Source of the DNA: Desulfobacterales bacterium
GTDB lineage: Bacteria; Desulfobacterota; Desulfobacteria; Desulfobacterales; C00003060
Assembly (NCBI GenBank): GCA_030668505.1
Contig: DAOUTV010000004.1
Span: forward strand, 1-20,097
Direction of reading: 5' to 3'
DNA: 20,097 nt
Numbering within the stretch: position 1 is the first letter of the stretch; the number at the start of each line of letters is the position of its first letter. The notes beneath the pieces were generated by a model. It had not been told where the DNA came from. It did no database searches and worked only from the letters and a program-made list of their open reading frames with translations. Shown here in pieces: positions 14,148 through 20,097 of the stretch. Both the position numbers and the translations under genes were made by a program.

Positions 14148-14900
14148 ATGCATTTTCACAGTTTATCATTAAATGGAAATCGCACCACGATAAAGGAATT
14201 ATTATCGAAATCTAAGAAGGGAGATAGAATTTCGTGTAGAATTAAAAATCCCAGGTTCACGGGAATATTCAATGAAATCGAATCGAGAGGAACTGAGATA
14301 TTCCCCTCTTTGCTTTCCCAAAGCCTTAGTATGAGCAAAGTCCATCAGGCATTGCATTACGTGGATTACATGGTTCCGGATACACAGGTTTTGTTCAGAA
14401 GGTTTCATACTCAAAAAGTCCTAAGAAAATATGCAGAAAAAAATATACTACATGCCCTTGTCAAGGAGGACCGCGCTTCAATGGGTATGGGAGTCCATCC
14501 TTGTTGGTCATTAAATGAATTAGCTTGGATAATCATTCACATGAAAAGACCCCCAATAGTTGTTCAACCCATCTTAGAGAGTTTCAGAGAGTTTAGGCTA
14601 GTGATATTGGGAGATATCGTTGTTGCAAAGGAAAAGATAAATAGTGATGAGATTTTTTGGAATAACAGAATTTTTGGAGGCATCACAAAGTTCATAACTC
14701 CCAGCAAACAAATTGTTGAGTTTGCAAAAGAGATGATGCACATTGGAAAATTTCCATGGGCGTACACAGATCTGCTTGTTACCGATGATGATATCTTTCT
14801 ATCTGAAATCAGCCTGTCTGGCAGTAATGCGGGAATGAAAAAGTACAATCTTAATAAGTTAAAAAAGAAAATGATAGAAAAATGGCTGGCAAATAAATAG
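14148..14900 (+). CDS. Divergent ATP-grasp-fold protein
   Basis: The 250-residue protein shows a weak ATP-grasp pattern. SMSKVHQALHYVDYMVPDTQVLF (61-83) is the typical pre-ATP-grasp segment. ALVKEDRASMGMGVH (103-117) holds the nucleotide lysine K106 and glycine loop, VVQPILESFREFRLVIL (138-154) the hinge and substrate arginines, and YTDLLVTDDDIFLSEISLSGS (206-226) the metal-binding region, where E220-x-S222 replaces the usual E-x-N. It resembles RimK/YheC-type ligases; no substrate can be named. The ATG has AAGGA seven bases upstream. The gene is noticeably richer in A+T than the aminopeptidase and gph genes around it, suggesting acquisition by transfer. It may be cotranscribed with the aminopeptidase gene. 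Confidence 0.68.
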   Translation: MHFHSLSLNGNRTTIKELLSKSKKGDRISCRIKNPRFTGIFNEIESRGTEIFPSLLSQSLSMSKVHQALHYVDYMVPDTQVLFRRFHTQKVLRKYAEKNILHALVKEDRASMGMGVHPCWSLNELAWIIIHMKRPPIVVQPILESFREFRLVILGDIVVAKEKINSDEIFWNNRIFGGITKFITPSKQIVEFAKEMMHIGKFPWAYTDLLVTDDDIFLSEISLSGSNAGMKKYNLNKLKKKMIEKWLANK

Positions 14901-14990
14901 ATAACACCCTAATTTAGCGATGCTCAATTAAGTGGTATTAGTTCCTTAATTCTAAAATTCGTGTTTTTCCTGGAAGAAAATTGAAGAACA

Positions 14991-15206
14991 ATCACGCCTC
15001 TTCTCAAGGCGAAAGCCGCAATGCACGAAAGAGAAAAAGAACGAAAAAAACCAAAGCACAATTAAATGCAATGCGCCTAAAATACAATGTGAGCGACTTT
15101 AGCAATTTGTCGTTGGGATTTGACTCGACATTTGGTTTTAGTATCTGAAATTGCTTCTTTTCGTACTTTCGTGTATTGCGGCGTTCGCCTTGAGAAGAGG
15201 CGTGAT
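14991..15206. mobile_element. MITE of 216 bp with long terminal inverted repeats
   Basis: Both ends read ATCACGCCTCTTCTCAAGGC inward and continue as GAA(A/C)GCCGCAAT(G/A)CACGAAAG, so about 41 bp match with two mismatches. The interior has no open frame of note. The right arm contains the small palindrome GGCGTTCGCC. There is no obvious target-site duplication beside the ends (left flank GAAGAACA, right flank AAATTTAT). The size, the long terminal repeats and the lack of coding capacity point to a non-autonomous transposon remnant. Confidence 0.75.
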
Positions 15207-15264
15207 AAATTTATTTTGGTTCCGGCTTGTCCGGGTTAAGTATTTGTTAATAGGTATTGGTTTT

Positions 15265-15279
15265 TTGAGTTTGACTCAA
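15265..15279. promoter_or_regulatory. Short palindrome upstream of gph
   Basis: TTGAGT-TTG-ACTCAA is a perfect 6-bp inverted repeat with a 3-base spacer, 45 bases before the gph start. A further TTGAG follows at 15280-15284 with one base between. It could be an operator; no regulator is known. Confidence 0.35.
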
Positions 15280-15324
15280 TTGAGCTAATAGAAAAAAGAA
15301 GCTGGTAGCGTAGCCAAAAGCGTA

Positions 15325-16002
15325 ATGCTTATCAAAGCCATACTCTTCGACCTGGATGGAACACTGCTTGACACCCTGGTGGATATTGCCGACTCGGCAA
15401 ACAATACTCTGGTGAGATACGGCCTTCCCACCCATAGCATAGATGCCTATCGCTACTTCATCGGTGATGGGGTGAATATGCTTATCACGCGTGCACTGCC
15501 TAACGAAAAACGTGATATTGATATTATAGCGAAATGCGTAAAGGGATTTCGTGAGTATTACAGCCGCAACTGGAACGTAAAGACGAGGCCTTACGATGGT
15601 GTGCCGGAACTTTTAGACTCACTGGCCGCCAAGCAGATCAAGATGGCCATACTCTCGAACAAACCAGATGACTTCACTAAACAATGTGTCAGTGAGCTTT
15701 TGCCTAATCATCACTTTGAAATGATATCAGGCCAGCGCGATGCAATTCCGATGAAGCCAGACCCGATTGGTGCTCTCCAAATAGCCGACAACCTCGGTAT
15801 TACACCATCACAATTTCTGTATCTAGGAGATAGCGCCATTGACATGGACACAGCCGTGCGTGCGGGTATGTTCCCCGTGGGGGCGCTATGGGGCTTTCGA
15901 CCGTTAGAAGAGTTGCAGGAGCATGGTGCGCGGGCAGTGATTGAGCGGCCAATGGACCTCTTAGGGCTCGTGGATACCTCTTGCCGATCAATAAAGGAAT
16001 GA
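15325..16002 (+). CDS. gph: HAD-family phosphatase, phosphoglycolate phosphatase-like
   Basis: The 225-residue protein is a HAD subfamily IA phosphatase close to Gph, which removes phosphate from 2-phosphoglycolate. Motif I is F8-D9-L-D11-G-T13, with both catalytic aspartates. The C1 helical cap (about 20-80) includes FIGDGVNMLITRAL, the part typical of Gph. Motif II is ILSNKPDD, motif III the lysine in MKPDP, and motif IV LGDSAIDMDTA. WGFRPLEEL near the end is also typical. The substrate is likely but not certain, because related enzymes act on other phosphate esters. The ATG has only a poor ribosome binding site. The gene faces rsmI, from which it is separated by a long palindromic repeat. 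Confidence 0.85.
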   Translation: MLIKAILFDLDGTLLDTLVDIADSANNTLVRYGLPTHSIDAYRYFIGDGVNMLITRALPNEKRDIDIIAKCVKGFREYYSRNWNVKTRPYDGVPELLDSLAAKQIKMAILSNKPDDFTKQCVSELLPNHHFEMISGQRDAIPMKPDPIGALQIADNLGITPSQFLYLGDSAIDMDTAVRAGMFPVGALWGFRPLEELQEHGARAVIERPMDLLGLVDTSCRSIKE

Positions 16003-16040
16003 AGCCAGACCTAAAATTCTTTGTGACCAAATGTGGCATT

Positions 16041-16243
16041 TCAAGATTGACGGTTTCGCAAAAAGTCTTTTGCGAATGACATTGAGCATTTTGGGATAAA
16101 AGCACTCAATATGTTCAGCGTTAAGAAATGCCAACTGTTTGAGGGCGTTAGCCCGAGTTTTATCATTCTAGCTGAACATTTTGAGCGCGCCCAAAATGCT
16201 CACGGAGTGAGGAAAATCGACTTTTTACGAGACCATCAAGATT
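16041..16243. repeat. Long imperfect palindrome of about 200 bp between convergent genes
   Basis: TCAAGATTGACGGTTTCGCA (16041-16060) pairs imperfectly with TACGAGACCATCAAGATT (16226-16243), AAAAAGTC with GACTTTTT, and GAGCATTTTGGG with CCCAAAATGCTC. The internal GGGCGTTAGCCC lies close to the middle. A short open frame at 16111-16305 is largely made of this repeat and is not called. Lying between the stop codons of gph and rsmI, the hairpin may end transcription from both sides. Confidence 0.6.
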
Positions 16244-16264
16244 ATGGTTTCTCGGTTTGTCGGT

Positions 16265-17176
16265 TTATTTTGACTTGTTTGAAGCATTGGAAGCTTCTTT
16301 CTTGAGCTTCAGCGCCTCCTCATAGACCACTTTCCTCGAAAGGCCATATTCTTTGGCAACCTCTTTTACCACGTCGGACAAGGGACGACCTGTCTCAAGG
16401 CGCAAGCGCTTAAGCTCGCGTACAAGCGAGTTGCGGTCTAATTCCCCGGCTCCTTCACAGCCTCCCACAAGGAGCGTACATTCACCTTTCAGGGCAGAAC
16501 GTGCTGCCAACACTTTGAGTATCTTACTCAATGATCCTCTGAGGTTCTCCTCATGAATTTTGGTCAATTCCCGTGCCACCACGGCCTTTCGGTCTCCCAT
16601 CAGATTGATGACTTCCTGCATCAGACCCAGGAGCCGTTTGGGAGACTCATAAAAAATAAGGGTGTGGGGCTCTTCTTTTAGTCTTTTCAGGAGGTCTCTG
16701 CGCTTGGAGGATTTTCTTGGAACAAATCCTACAAAGACAAAGCTGTCTGTTGGAAGTCCTGATACACTTAATGCGGCAATCAAGGCCGAGGCCCCTGGGA
16801 TCGGGACAACCGGGATGGCTGCCCTGATGGCCGCCCGTACAAGATAATGCCCAGGGTCTGATACTGATGGGGTGCCTGCATCCGTAACAAGTGCAATGGA
16901 GTTGCCGGCTTTGAGTTTCTCGATAAGCGCCGGGGTGCGCTTCTCTTTATTATGGTCATGGTATGAGAGAAGTGGCTTGGAAACCTCATAACGTGTCATC
17001 AGCTTCCTGGTCTGTCGCGTATCCTCGGCTGCGATCAGCTCCACCTCTTTCAGAATGCGGATGGCTCGCAAGGTTATGTCTTCCATGTGGCCGATAGGCG
17101 TGGCCACTACAAAAAGTGTGCCACGGGCGGCTGGATTGGTTGGATTGACTCCGTCAGTAGGCAAGCTCAAAGGCAT
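16265..17176 (-). CDS. rsmI: 16S rRNA (cytidine1402-2'-O)-methyltransferase RsmI
   Basis: This 303-residue protein is RsmI, a tetrapyrrole-methylase-fold enzyme that methylates the ribose of C1402 in 16S rRNA. Signatures are GTLFVVATPIGHMEDITLRA (19-38), AAEDTRQTRKLM (49-60), SYHDHN (71-76), VTDAGTPSVSDPG, PIPGASALIAALSVSGL, FVGFVPRK, and FYESPKRL. The C-terminal 60 residues form the usual helical extension (RLETGRPLSDVVKEVAKEYGLSRKVVYEEAL). The ATG lies inside the yraN reading frame, a 23-bp overlap, and no ribosome binding site is seen, so translation is likely coupled to yraN. It is the last gene of the minus-strand cluster. Confidence 0.95.
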   Translation of the reverse strand: MPLSLPTDGVNPTNPAARGTLFVVATPIGHMEDITLRAIRILKEVELIAAEDTRQTRKLMTRYEVSKPLLSYHDHNKEKRTPALIEKLKAGNSIALVTDAGTPSVSDPGHYLVRAAIRAAIPVVPIPGASALIAALSVSGLPTDSFVFVGFVPRKSSKRRDLLKRLKEEPHTLIFYESPKRLLGLMQEVINLMGDRKAVVARELTKIHEENLRGSLSKILKVLAARSALKGECTLLVGGCEGAGELDRNSLVRELKRLRLETGRPLSDVVKEVAKEYGLSRKVVYEEALKLKKEASNASNKSK

Positions 17177-17558
17177 TCTTTATGATTTCAACATCCGGGG
17201 CGTCCGGCAGCAGGCGGATGGCCACTACATCAAAGCGGGCCTTTTTGGCCATCTGCTCAGTTTCTTTCAGATAATTGAGGGCCACCATCGATACCTTACG
17301 CTGCTTTCGGGGTGTCACGGCCCACTTGGGCCCCCCAAACTCGTCTGTACGTCGGGCCTTTACTTCGATAAAGGCAAGCACATGTCTGTCCTGGGCGATA
17401 ATATCAATCTCGCCCAGTTTGCAACGATAGTTTCGTTCAATAATCTTATATCCGTTTTTCTTCAGAAATTTCACAGCAATCGATTCGCCGCTTTCTCCAG
17501 TTTGGCGCCGCCCATTATTGACCGGGTTTTCCGGTTTTTGCATACGTCTTCTAAACAT
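17154..17558 (-). CDS. yraN: UPF0102 family protein YraN, predicted endonuclease-like
   Basis: With the ATG at 17558 the protein has 134 residues, the normal size of UPF0102/YraN. It carries GESGESIAVKFLKKNGYKIIERNYRCKLGEIDIIA and AFIEVKARR, which make up the PD-(D/E)xK nuclease-like core (E and D of GEIDII, then E-x-K). The function is not settled; its constant place next to rnhB and rsmI suggests nucleic acid work. A TTG at 17576 would add six residues but lies in a repeat of AAGCTC and has no ribosome binding site. The 3' end overlaps the start of rsmI by 23 bp. Confidence 0.88.
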   Translation of the reverse strand: MFRRRMQKPENPVNNGRRQTGESGESIAVKFLKKNGYKIIERNYRCKLGEIDIIAQDRHVLAFIEVKARRTDEFGGPKWAVTPRKQRKVSMVALNYLKETEQMAKKARFDVVAIRLLPDAPDVEIIKNAFELAY

Positions 17559-17568
17559 AGAGGTTTCC

Positions 17569-17630
17569 AAGCTCAAAGCTCAAAGGGCAAAAGTCAGATG
17601 CTTTGCCTTTGAACTTTCAGCTTTGAGCTT
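17569..17630. repeat. CAAAGCTC repeat between rnhB and yraN
   Basis: AAGCTCAAAG (17569-17578) is inverted exactly at 17621-17630, and GGCAAA (17586-17591) pairs with TTTGCC further in. The right arm runs into the 3' end of rnhB, so the last codons of rnhB (AELKAQS-like end, ELKAQS) are made of repeat sequence. The style resembles the GTTCAAAG repeats at the left end of the window. Confidence 0.5.
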
Positions 17631-18243
17631 TCAGCTCAATATATTCCCTAACCCCACGAAAGGTTTTCCTGTGAATCGAGCAATACCCAAAGGTACGAAT
17701 CGCAGTACGGTGTTGTTCGGTGCCGTACCCCTTATTCTTGCCAAAGCCAAATTCGGGAAACTCCTCGTCATAAAAGCCCATGAGTCGATCCCGTGTCACC
17801 TTGGCAATAATAGACGCTGCCGCAATGCACAGAGACCGCCTGTCACCATGTTTGATGGCCTGCTGTGGGACCGGAGATCTGATTGGAAAGATACCGTCAA
17901 CCAGCAAGTAATCCGGGGCTGGTCTAAGATTATCAACTGCGAAACGCATGGAAAGGAGGGAGGCCTGAAGGATATTGATCCGGTCGATTTCCGCCGGATC
18001 GACAATCCCTATCCCAATAGAGACCGCCTGCTCATAGATTGTAACAAAAAACTGTTCTCTCCTTTTGGGGCTCAATCGCTTGGAGTCATCAATATGGGAG
18101 AGATAACAGTCTTGAGGGAGGATGACTGCTGAAGCGACTACCGGGCCGGCAAGGGGGCCCCTTCCGGCCTCATCGATGCCGGCAATTTTTGAATATCCCT
18201 GTTTCCTGGCCTCTTTCTCAAACCGCTCAGGATTGGTGTCCAC
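17617..18243 (-). CDS. rnhB: Ribonuclease HII
   Basis: This 208-residue RNase HII cuts the RNA strand of RNA-DNA hybrids and starts removal of single ribonucleotides from DNA. The catalytic D24-E25 are in AGIDEAGRGPLAGPVVASAVIL, D116 in LLVDG, and the last metal-binding aspartate D134 in KHGDRRSLCIAAASIIAKVTRDRLM. Length is normal. The start codon is GTG, with GGA about nine bases upstream; residues 1-16 precede the family core, which is common. A 174-base gap with an inverted repeat separates it from rplS upstream; yraN follows after a short repeat. Confidence 0.95.
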   Translation of the reverse strand: MDTNPERFEKEARKQGYSKIAGIDEAGRGPLAGPVVASAVILPQDCYLSHIDDSKRLSPKRREQFFVTIYEQAVSIGIGIVDPAEIDRINILQASLLSMRFAVDNLRPAPDYLLVDGIFPIRSPVPQQAIKHGDRRSLCIAAASIIAKVTRDRLMGFYDEEFPEFGFGKNKGYGTEQHRTAIRTFGYCSIHRKTFRGVREYIELKAQS

Positions 18244-18261
18244 GAGTCACTATCCAACAAC

Positions 18262-18340
18262 ATTGACGATTTTCGATTGAAGATTGACTATTTGAGGAAA
18301 GAAATCTTGATCCTTGAATATTCAATCATCAATCGTCAAT
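18262..18340. repeat. Inverted repeat between rplS and rnhB
   Basis: ATTGACGATT (18262-18271) has its exact complement at 18331-18340, and the inner parts (GATTGAAGATTGA against TATTCAATCATC) pair imperfectly. ATATTCAATC recurs just outside. It is a low-complexity palindromic repeat. As it lies inside a likely operon it could act as an attenuator or an RNA processing site lowering expression of rnhB relative to rplS. Confidence 0.5.
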
Positions 18341-18417
18341 ATTCAATCCATTTTTTAGGTAACCAATTAGACTCGTATAATTAGTGCCGACCGAGTATAG
18401 GAAACAGTCTCTTCTGA

Positions 18418-18765
18418 CTAGTGGGGACGCAGTTCCCTGATCCTGGCCGCTTTGCCCCGCCGTTTTCTCAGGTAATAGAGACGCGAGCGACGAACCCGGC
18501 CACGAAAAATTATCTCAATTTTCACGATGTTGGGAGAATGCATGGGGAAAATGCGCTCCACCCCGATTCCGTAGGAGATTTTGCGCACCGTGAATGTGGC
18601 ATTCGTAGTGCCTTTGCGCTTCCTGATGACAGCCCCTTTAAATATCTGAACCCGTTCCTTTTCCCCTTCTCTGATTTTAACATGCACCTTTACGGTATCG
18701 CCGGGTTTGAAATTCGGTAAGTCAAATCGCATTTGTTCCTTTTCAATTGCCTTGATAGCTTCCAT
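18418..18765 (-). CDS. rplS: 50S ribosomal protein L19
   Basis: The 115-residue protein has the same length as E. coli L19. It contains LPNFKPGDTVKVHVKIREGEKERVQIFKGAVIRKRK, TFTVRKISYGIGVERIFPMHSP and RRSRLYYLRKRRGKAARIRE, all characteristic. I chose the ATG at 18765, which has GGAGG 6 bases upstream and begins MEAIKAIEKEQMR as expected; a longer reading to 18888 only adds a shadow of the upstream gene. The start overlaps the end of the SPOUT methyltransferase gene by 23 bp. L19 sits at the 30S-50S interface. Confidence 0.97.
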   Translation of the reverse strand: MEAIKAIEKEQMRFDLPNFKPGDTVKVHVKIREGEKERVQIFKGAVIRKRKGTTNATFTVRKISYGIGVERIFPMHSPNIVKIEIIFRGRVRRSRLYYLRKRRGKAARIRELRPH

Positions 18766-19342
18766 CTCTTCCTCCAATCTTTCTCCCCAATAACCTGTCA
18801 AGCACAATGGCAGCAGCCGAGCGTACAGACAGGTGGTTATATCCTGTATGCCCCATGATAGGGGCCAGAACATAGTCGGCTTTATCAATAAACTCTCGTG
18901 TCAGTCCCCACCCTGTGCCGAAAAGAAGCAGGTAGGGGTCTTCACCTCCTAGCATCTCTGCCAGGGCACCATAACTGATATTACGAGGGTTGGGCCTCGC
19001 ATCCGTCACAACAGTTACCGGCACGCCCTTACCGTTTGAGGCGATTTCGTCCAGTACATCATCCAGAGATACAGCGACCCTGATCAGTTTTAACGCCTCT
19101 CTGCGGTCAGGATTGTACCTGGCACCCACACCCTCGGTCCAGTGAGACATAATCCGCTCAACGAGCTCCCGCTGGTCTTCCAGAGGTGTGACTATATAGA
19201 AGGCCTGCACGCCATAGGTTTTGGCAGCCCTTGATATGTCGTGCAAATCAAGGTTGCTGACGGCCGAGGCAATCACCTCGCCGTTTTTGTTGTACACCGG
19301 ATGGTGTATCAACGCCAAGTAAAGGTTGCCTGAGGCTGTCAA
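18743..19342 (-). CDS. SPOUT-type RNA methyltransferase (PF09936-like)
   Basis: This 199-residue protein belongs to the small SPOUT methyltransferase family often placed between trmD and rplS in Desulfobacterota and some other bacteria. It begins NLYLALIHHPVYNKNGEVIASAVSNLDLHDISRAAKTYGV, and the C-terminal part YLLLFGTGWGLTREF with ADYVLAPIMG and LSVRSAAAIVLDRLLG is the trefoil-knot SAM site. The RNA target is unknown. I chose the TTG at 19342, which overlaps the trmD stop as TTGA and starts just before the homology; a longer reading to 19489 would be a shadow of trmD. No clear ribosome binding site is seen, so coupling to trmD is inferred. Its last 23 bp overlap rplS. Confidence 0.87.
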   Translation of the reverse strand: MTASGNLYLALIHHPVYNKNGEVIASAVSNLDLHDISRAAKTYGVQAFYIVTPLEDQRELVERIMSHWTEGVGARYNPDRREALKLIRVAVSLDDVLDEIASNGKGVPVTVVTDARPNPRNISYGALAEMLGGEDPYLLLFGTGWGLTREFIDKADYVLAPIMGHTGYNHLSVRSAAAIVLDRLLGRKIGGRDGSYQGN

Positions 19343-20097
19343 GACGCTGTGGAGTGCTTTCCTATGATAGTTTTGATATCCTGCTGGATTTTTTTCATAT
19401 ACGCTATGTCGTCCGATGTAAGAGGCCGGCCCATAAGCAGGTCGGGCCTTCTTAAGACTGTGCGAACCAGTGAGGCCTGTCGCCGCCACTGCCTTATGGC
19501 ACCGTGGTCACCGGAGAGCAACACTTCCGGCACATTGGCCCCCTCAAAAGACCTGGGCCGCGTATATTGCGGATACTCCAGGAGCCCGTTTGAGAAAGAA
19601 TCCTCCTGGGCCGAGTGCTCACTGCCAAGCGTGCCTGGAATCAATCGGGTCACTGCATCGATGACTACCATGGAAGCAAGTTCACCGCCGGTCAGAACAT
19701 AATCTCCGATGGAAATCTCGTCATCTACAAGATGCTCACTGACTCGCTCGTCCATACCCTCGTAACGGCCACAAACCAAGATGAGACCTTTACATCCTGC
19801 AAGTTCTTGGGCCACCCTTTGGTTAAGAAGTCGCCCTTGAGGCGTGAGCAAAACCGTGTAAGCCTCAGGATGTTTCTTTCTAGCACACCGAATGGCCTCT
19901 GCCACGGGTTCCGGTTTCATCACCATCCCGCAACCGCCGCCATAAGGGCGGTCGTCTACGGTGTGGTGCCGGTCTTTGGCATAGTCCCTGATGTTTATAG
20001 GCTCGACCAATATATATCGGCGCTCAATCGCCCTCTTTACAATCCCTGCACCGAGTAAGGCGGAGAACATCTCAGGAAATAGCGTAAGAACTGCAAA
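19339..20097 (-). CDS. trmD: tRNA (guanine37-N1)-methyltransferase TrmD, 5' end cut by window
   Basis: TrmD methylates N1 of G37 in tRNAs and prevents +1 frameshifts. The frame stays open to the window edge, where FAVLTLFPEMFSALL is read, so only the first two or three residues are missing. An internal ATG at 20070 is not the true start. Trefoil-knot signatures are present: DDRPYGGGCGMVMKPEP, LLTPQGRLLNQ, LVCGRYEGMDERV, EISIGDYVLTGGELA, SEHSAQEDSFSNGLLEYPQYTRP. The proline usual in GGGPGM is Cys here. The gene heads the minus-strand cluster; in relatives it follows rpsP and rimM, which would lie beyond the window. Confidence 0.96.
   Translation of the reverse strand, partial: FAVLTLFPEMFSALLGAGIVKRAIERRYILVEPINIRDYAKDRHHTVDDRPYGGGCGMVMKPEPVAEAIRCARKKHPEAYTVLLTPQGRLLNQRVAQELAGCKGLILVCGRYEGMDERVSEHLVDDEISIGDYVLTGGELASMVVIDAVTRLIPGTLGSEHSAQEDSFSNGLLEYPQYTRPRSFEGANVPEVLLSGDHGAIRQWRRQASLVRTVLRRPDLLMGRPLTSDDIAYMKKIQQDIKTIIGKHSTAS

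Larger units (their letters stand above)
14901..15324. other. Intergenic region with a MITE-like element, no gene
   Basis: No coding sequence was found in these 424 bases. The centre is taken up by the inverted-repeat element at 14991-15206. The right part is AT-rich and has a short palindrome at 15265-15279. No clear -35/-10 pair could be assigned for gph. Confidence 0.55.

Noticed and set aside
16111..16305. 64-codon open frame between gph and rsmI
   Set aside because: Lies in the long palindrome and runs into the rsmI 3' end; no conserved features.
17518..18132. 204-codon plus-strand open frame opposite rnhB
   Set aside because: Antisense shadow of rnhB, whose catalytic residues are all present on the minus strand.

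Overview
The window looks like a chromosomal segment of a Desulfobacterota (deltaproteobacterial) genome, probably a Desulfobacterales-type sulfate reducer or an uncultured relative. This is inferred from the gene order trmD - SPOUT methyltransferase - rplS - rnhB - yraN - rsmI on the minus strand, the DUF3842/CooT pair, and the many palindromic intergenic repeats of a kind I associate with these genomes. No 16S rRNA or species marker is present, so the assignment stays at phylum level. No rRNA, tRNA or CRISPR array was seen.

Left part (1-5200): repeat-rich DNA, then an O-methyltransferase-like gene, a HAD-like hydrolase with a GTG start, and a compact plus-strand cluster of DUF3842, a CooT-family nickel-binding protein and a two-domain protein joining IspH (last step of the MEP isoprenoid pathway) to a UbiA-like membrane prenyltransferase domain. 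A minus-strand HNH endonuclease gene converges on and overlaps its 3' end.

Middle (5200-11750): a MITE-like repeat, an RhlB-like DEAD-box helicase, a convergent pair of minus-strand genes (era followed directly by an ATP-grasp gene), a 718-bp repeat-filled divergent intergenic region, an AGCS sodium:amino-acid symporter with an extra domain of about 110 residues, a second long inverted repeat, and methylglyoxal synthase.

Right-middle (11750-16250): a Doc/Fic toxin-antitoxin module with a symmetric TTAAC/GTTAA operator array over its promoter, an M29 aminopeptidase with all its metal ligands, an AT-rich orphan ATP-grasp gene, a 216-bp MITE with long terminal inverted repeats, a phosphoglycolate-phosphatase-like HAD enzyme and another long inverted repeat.

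Right end (16265-20097): a housekeeping translation/RNA cluster on the minus strand, read trmD (cut by the window edge) - SPOUT RNA methyltransferase - rplS - rnhB - yraN - rsmI, with overlapping gene ends that suggest translational coupling.

The most notable items are the IspH-UbiA fusion lacking the first aspartate-rich motif, its tight linkage to DUF3842 and CooT, the symmetric operator array of the Doc module, the symporter insertion, and at least five different palindromic MITE-like elements in 20 kb.
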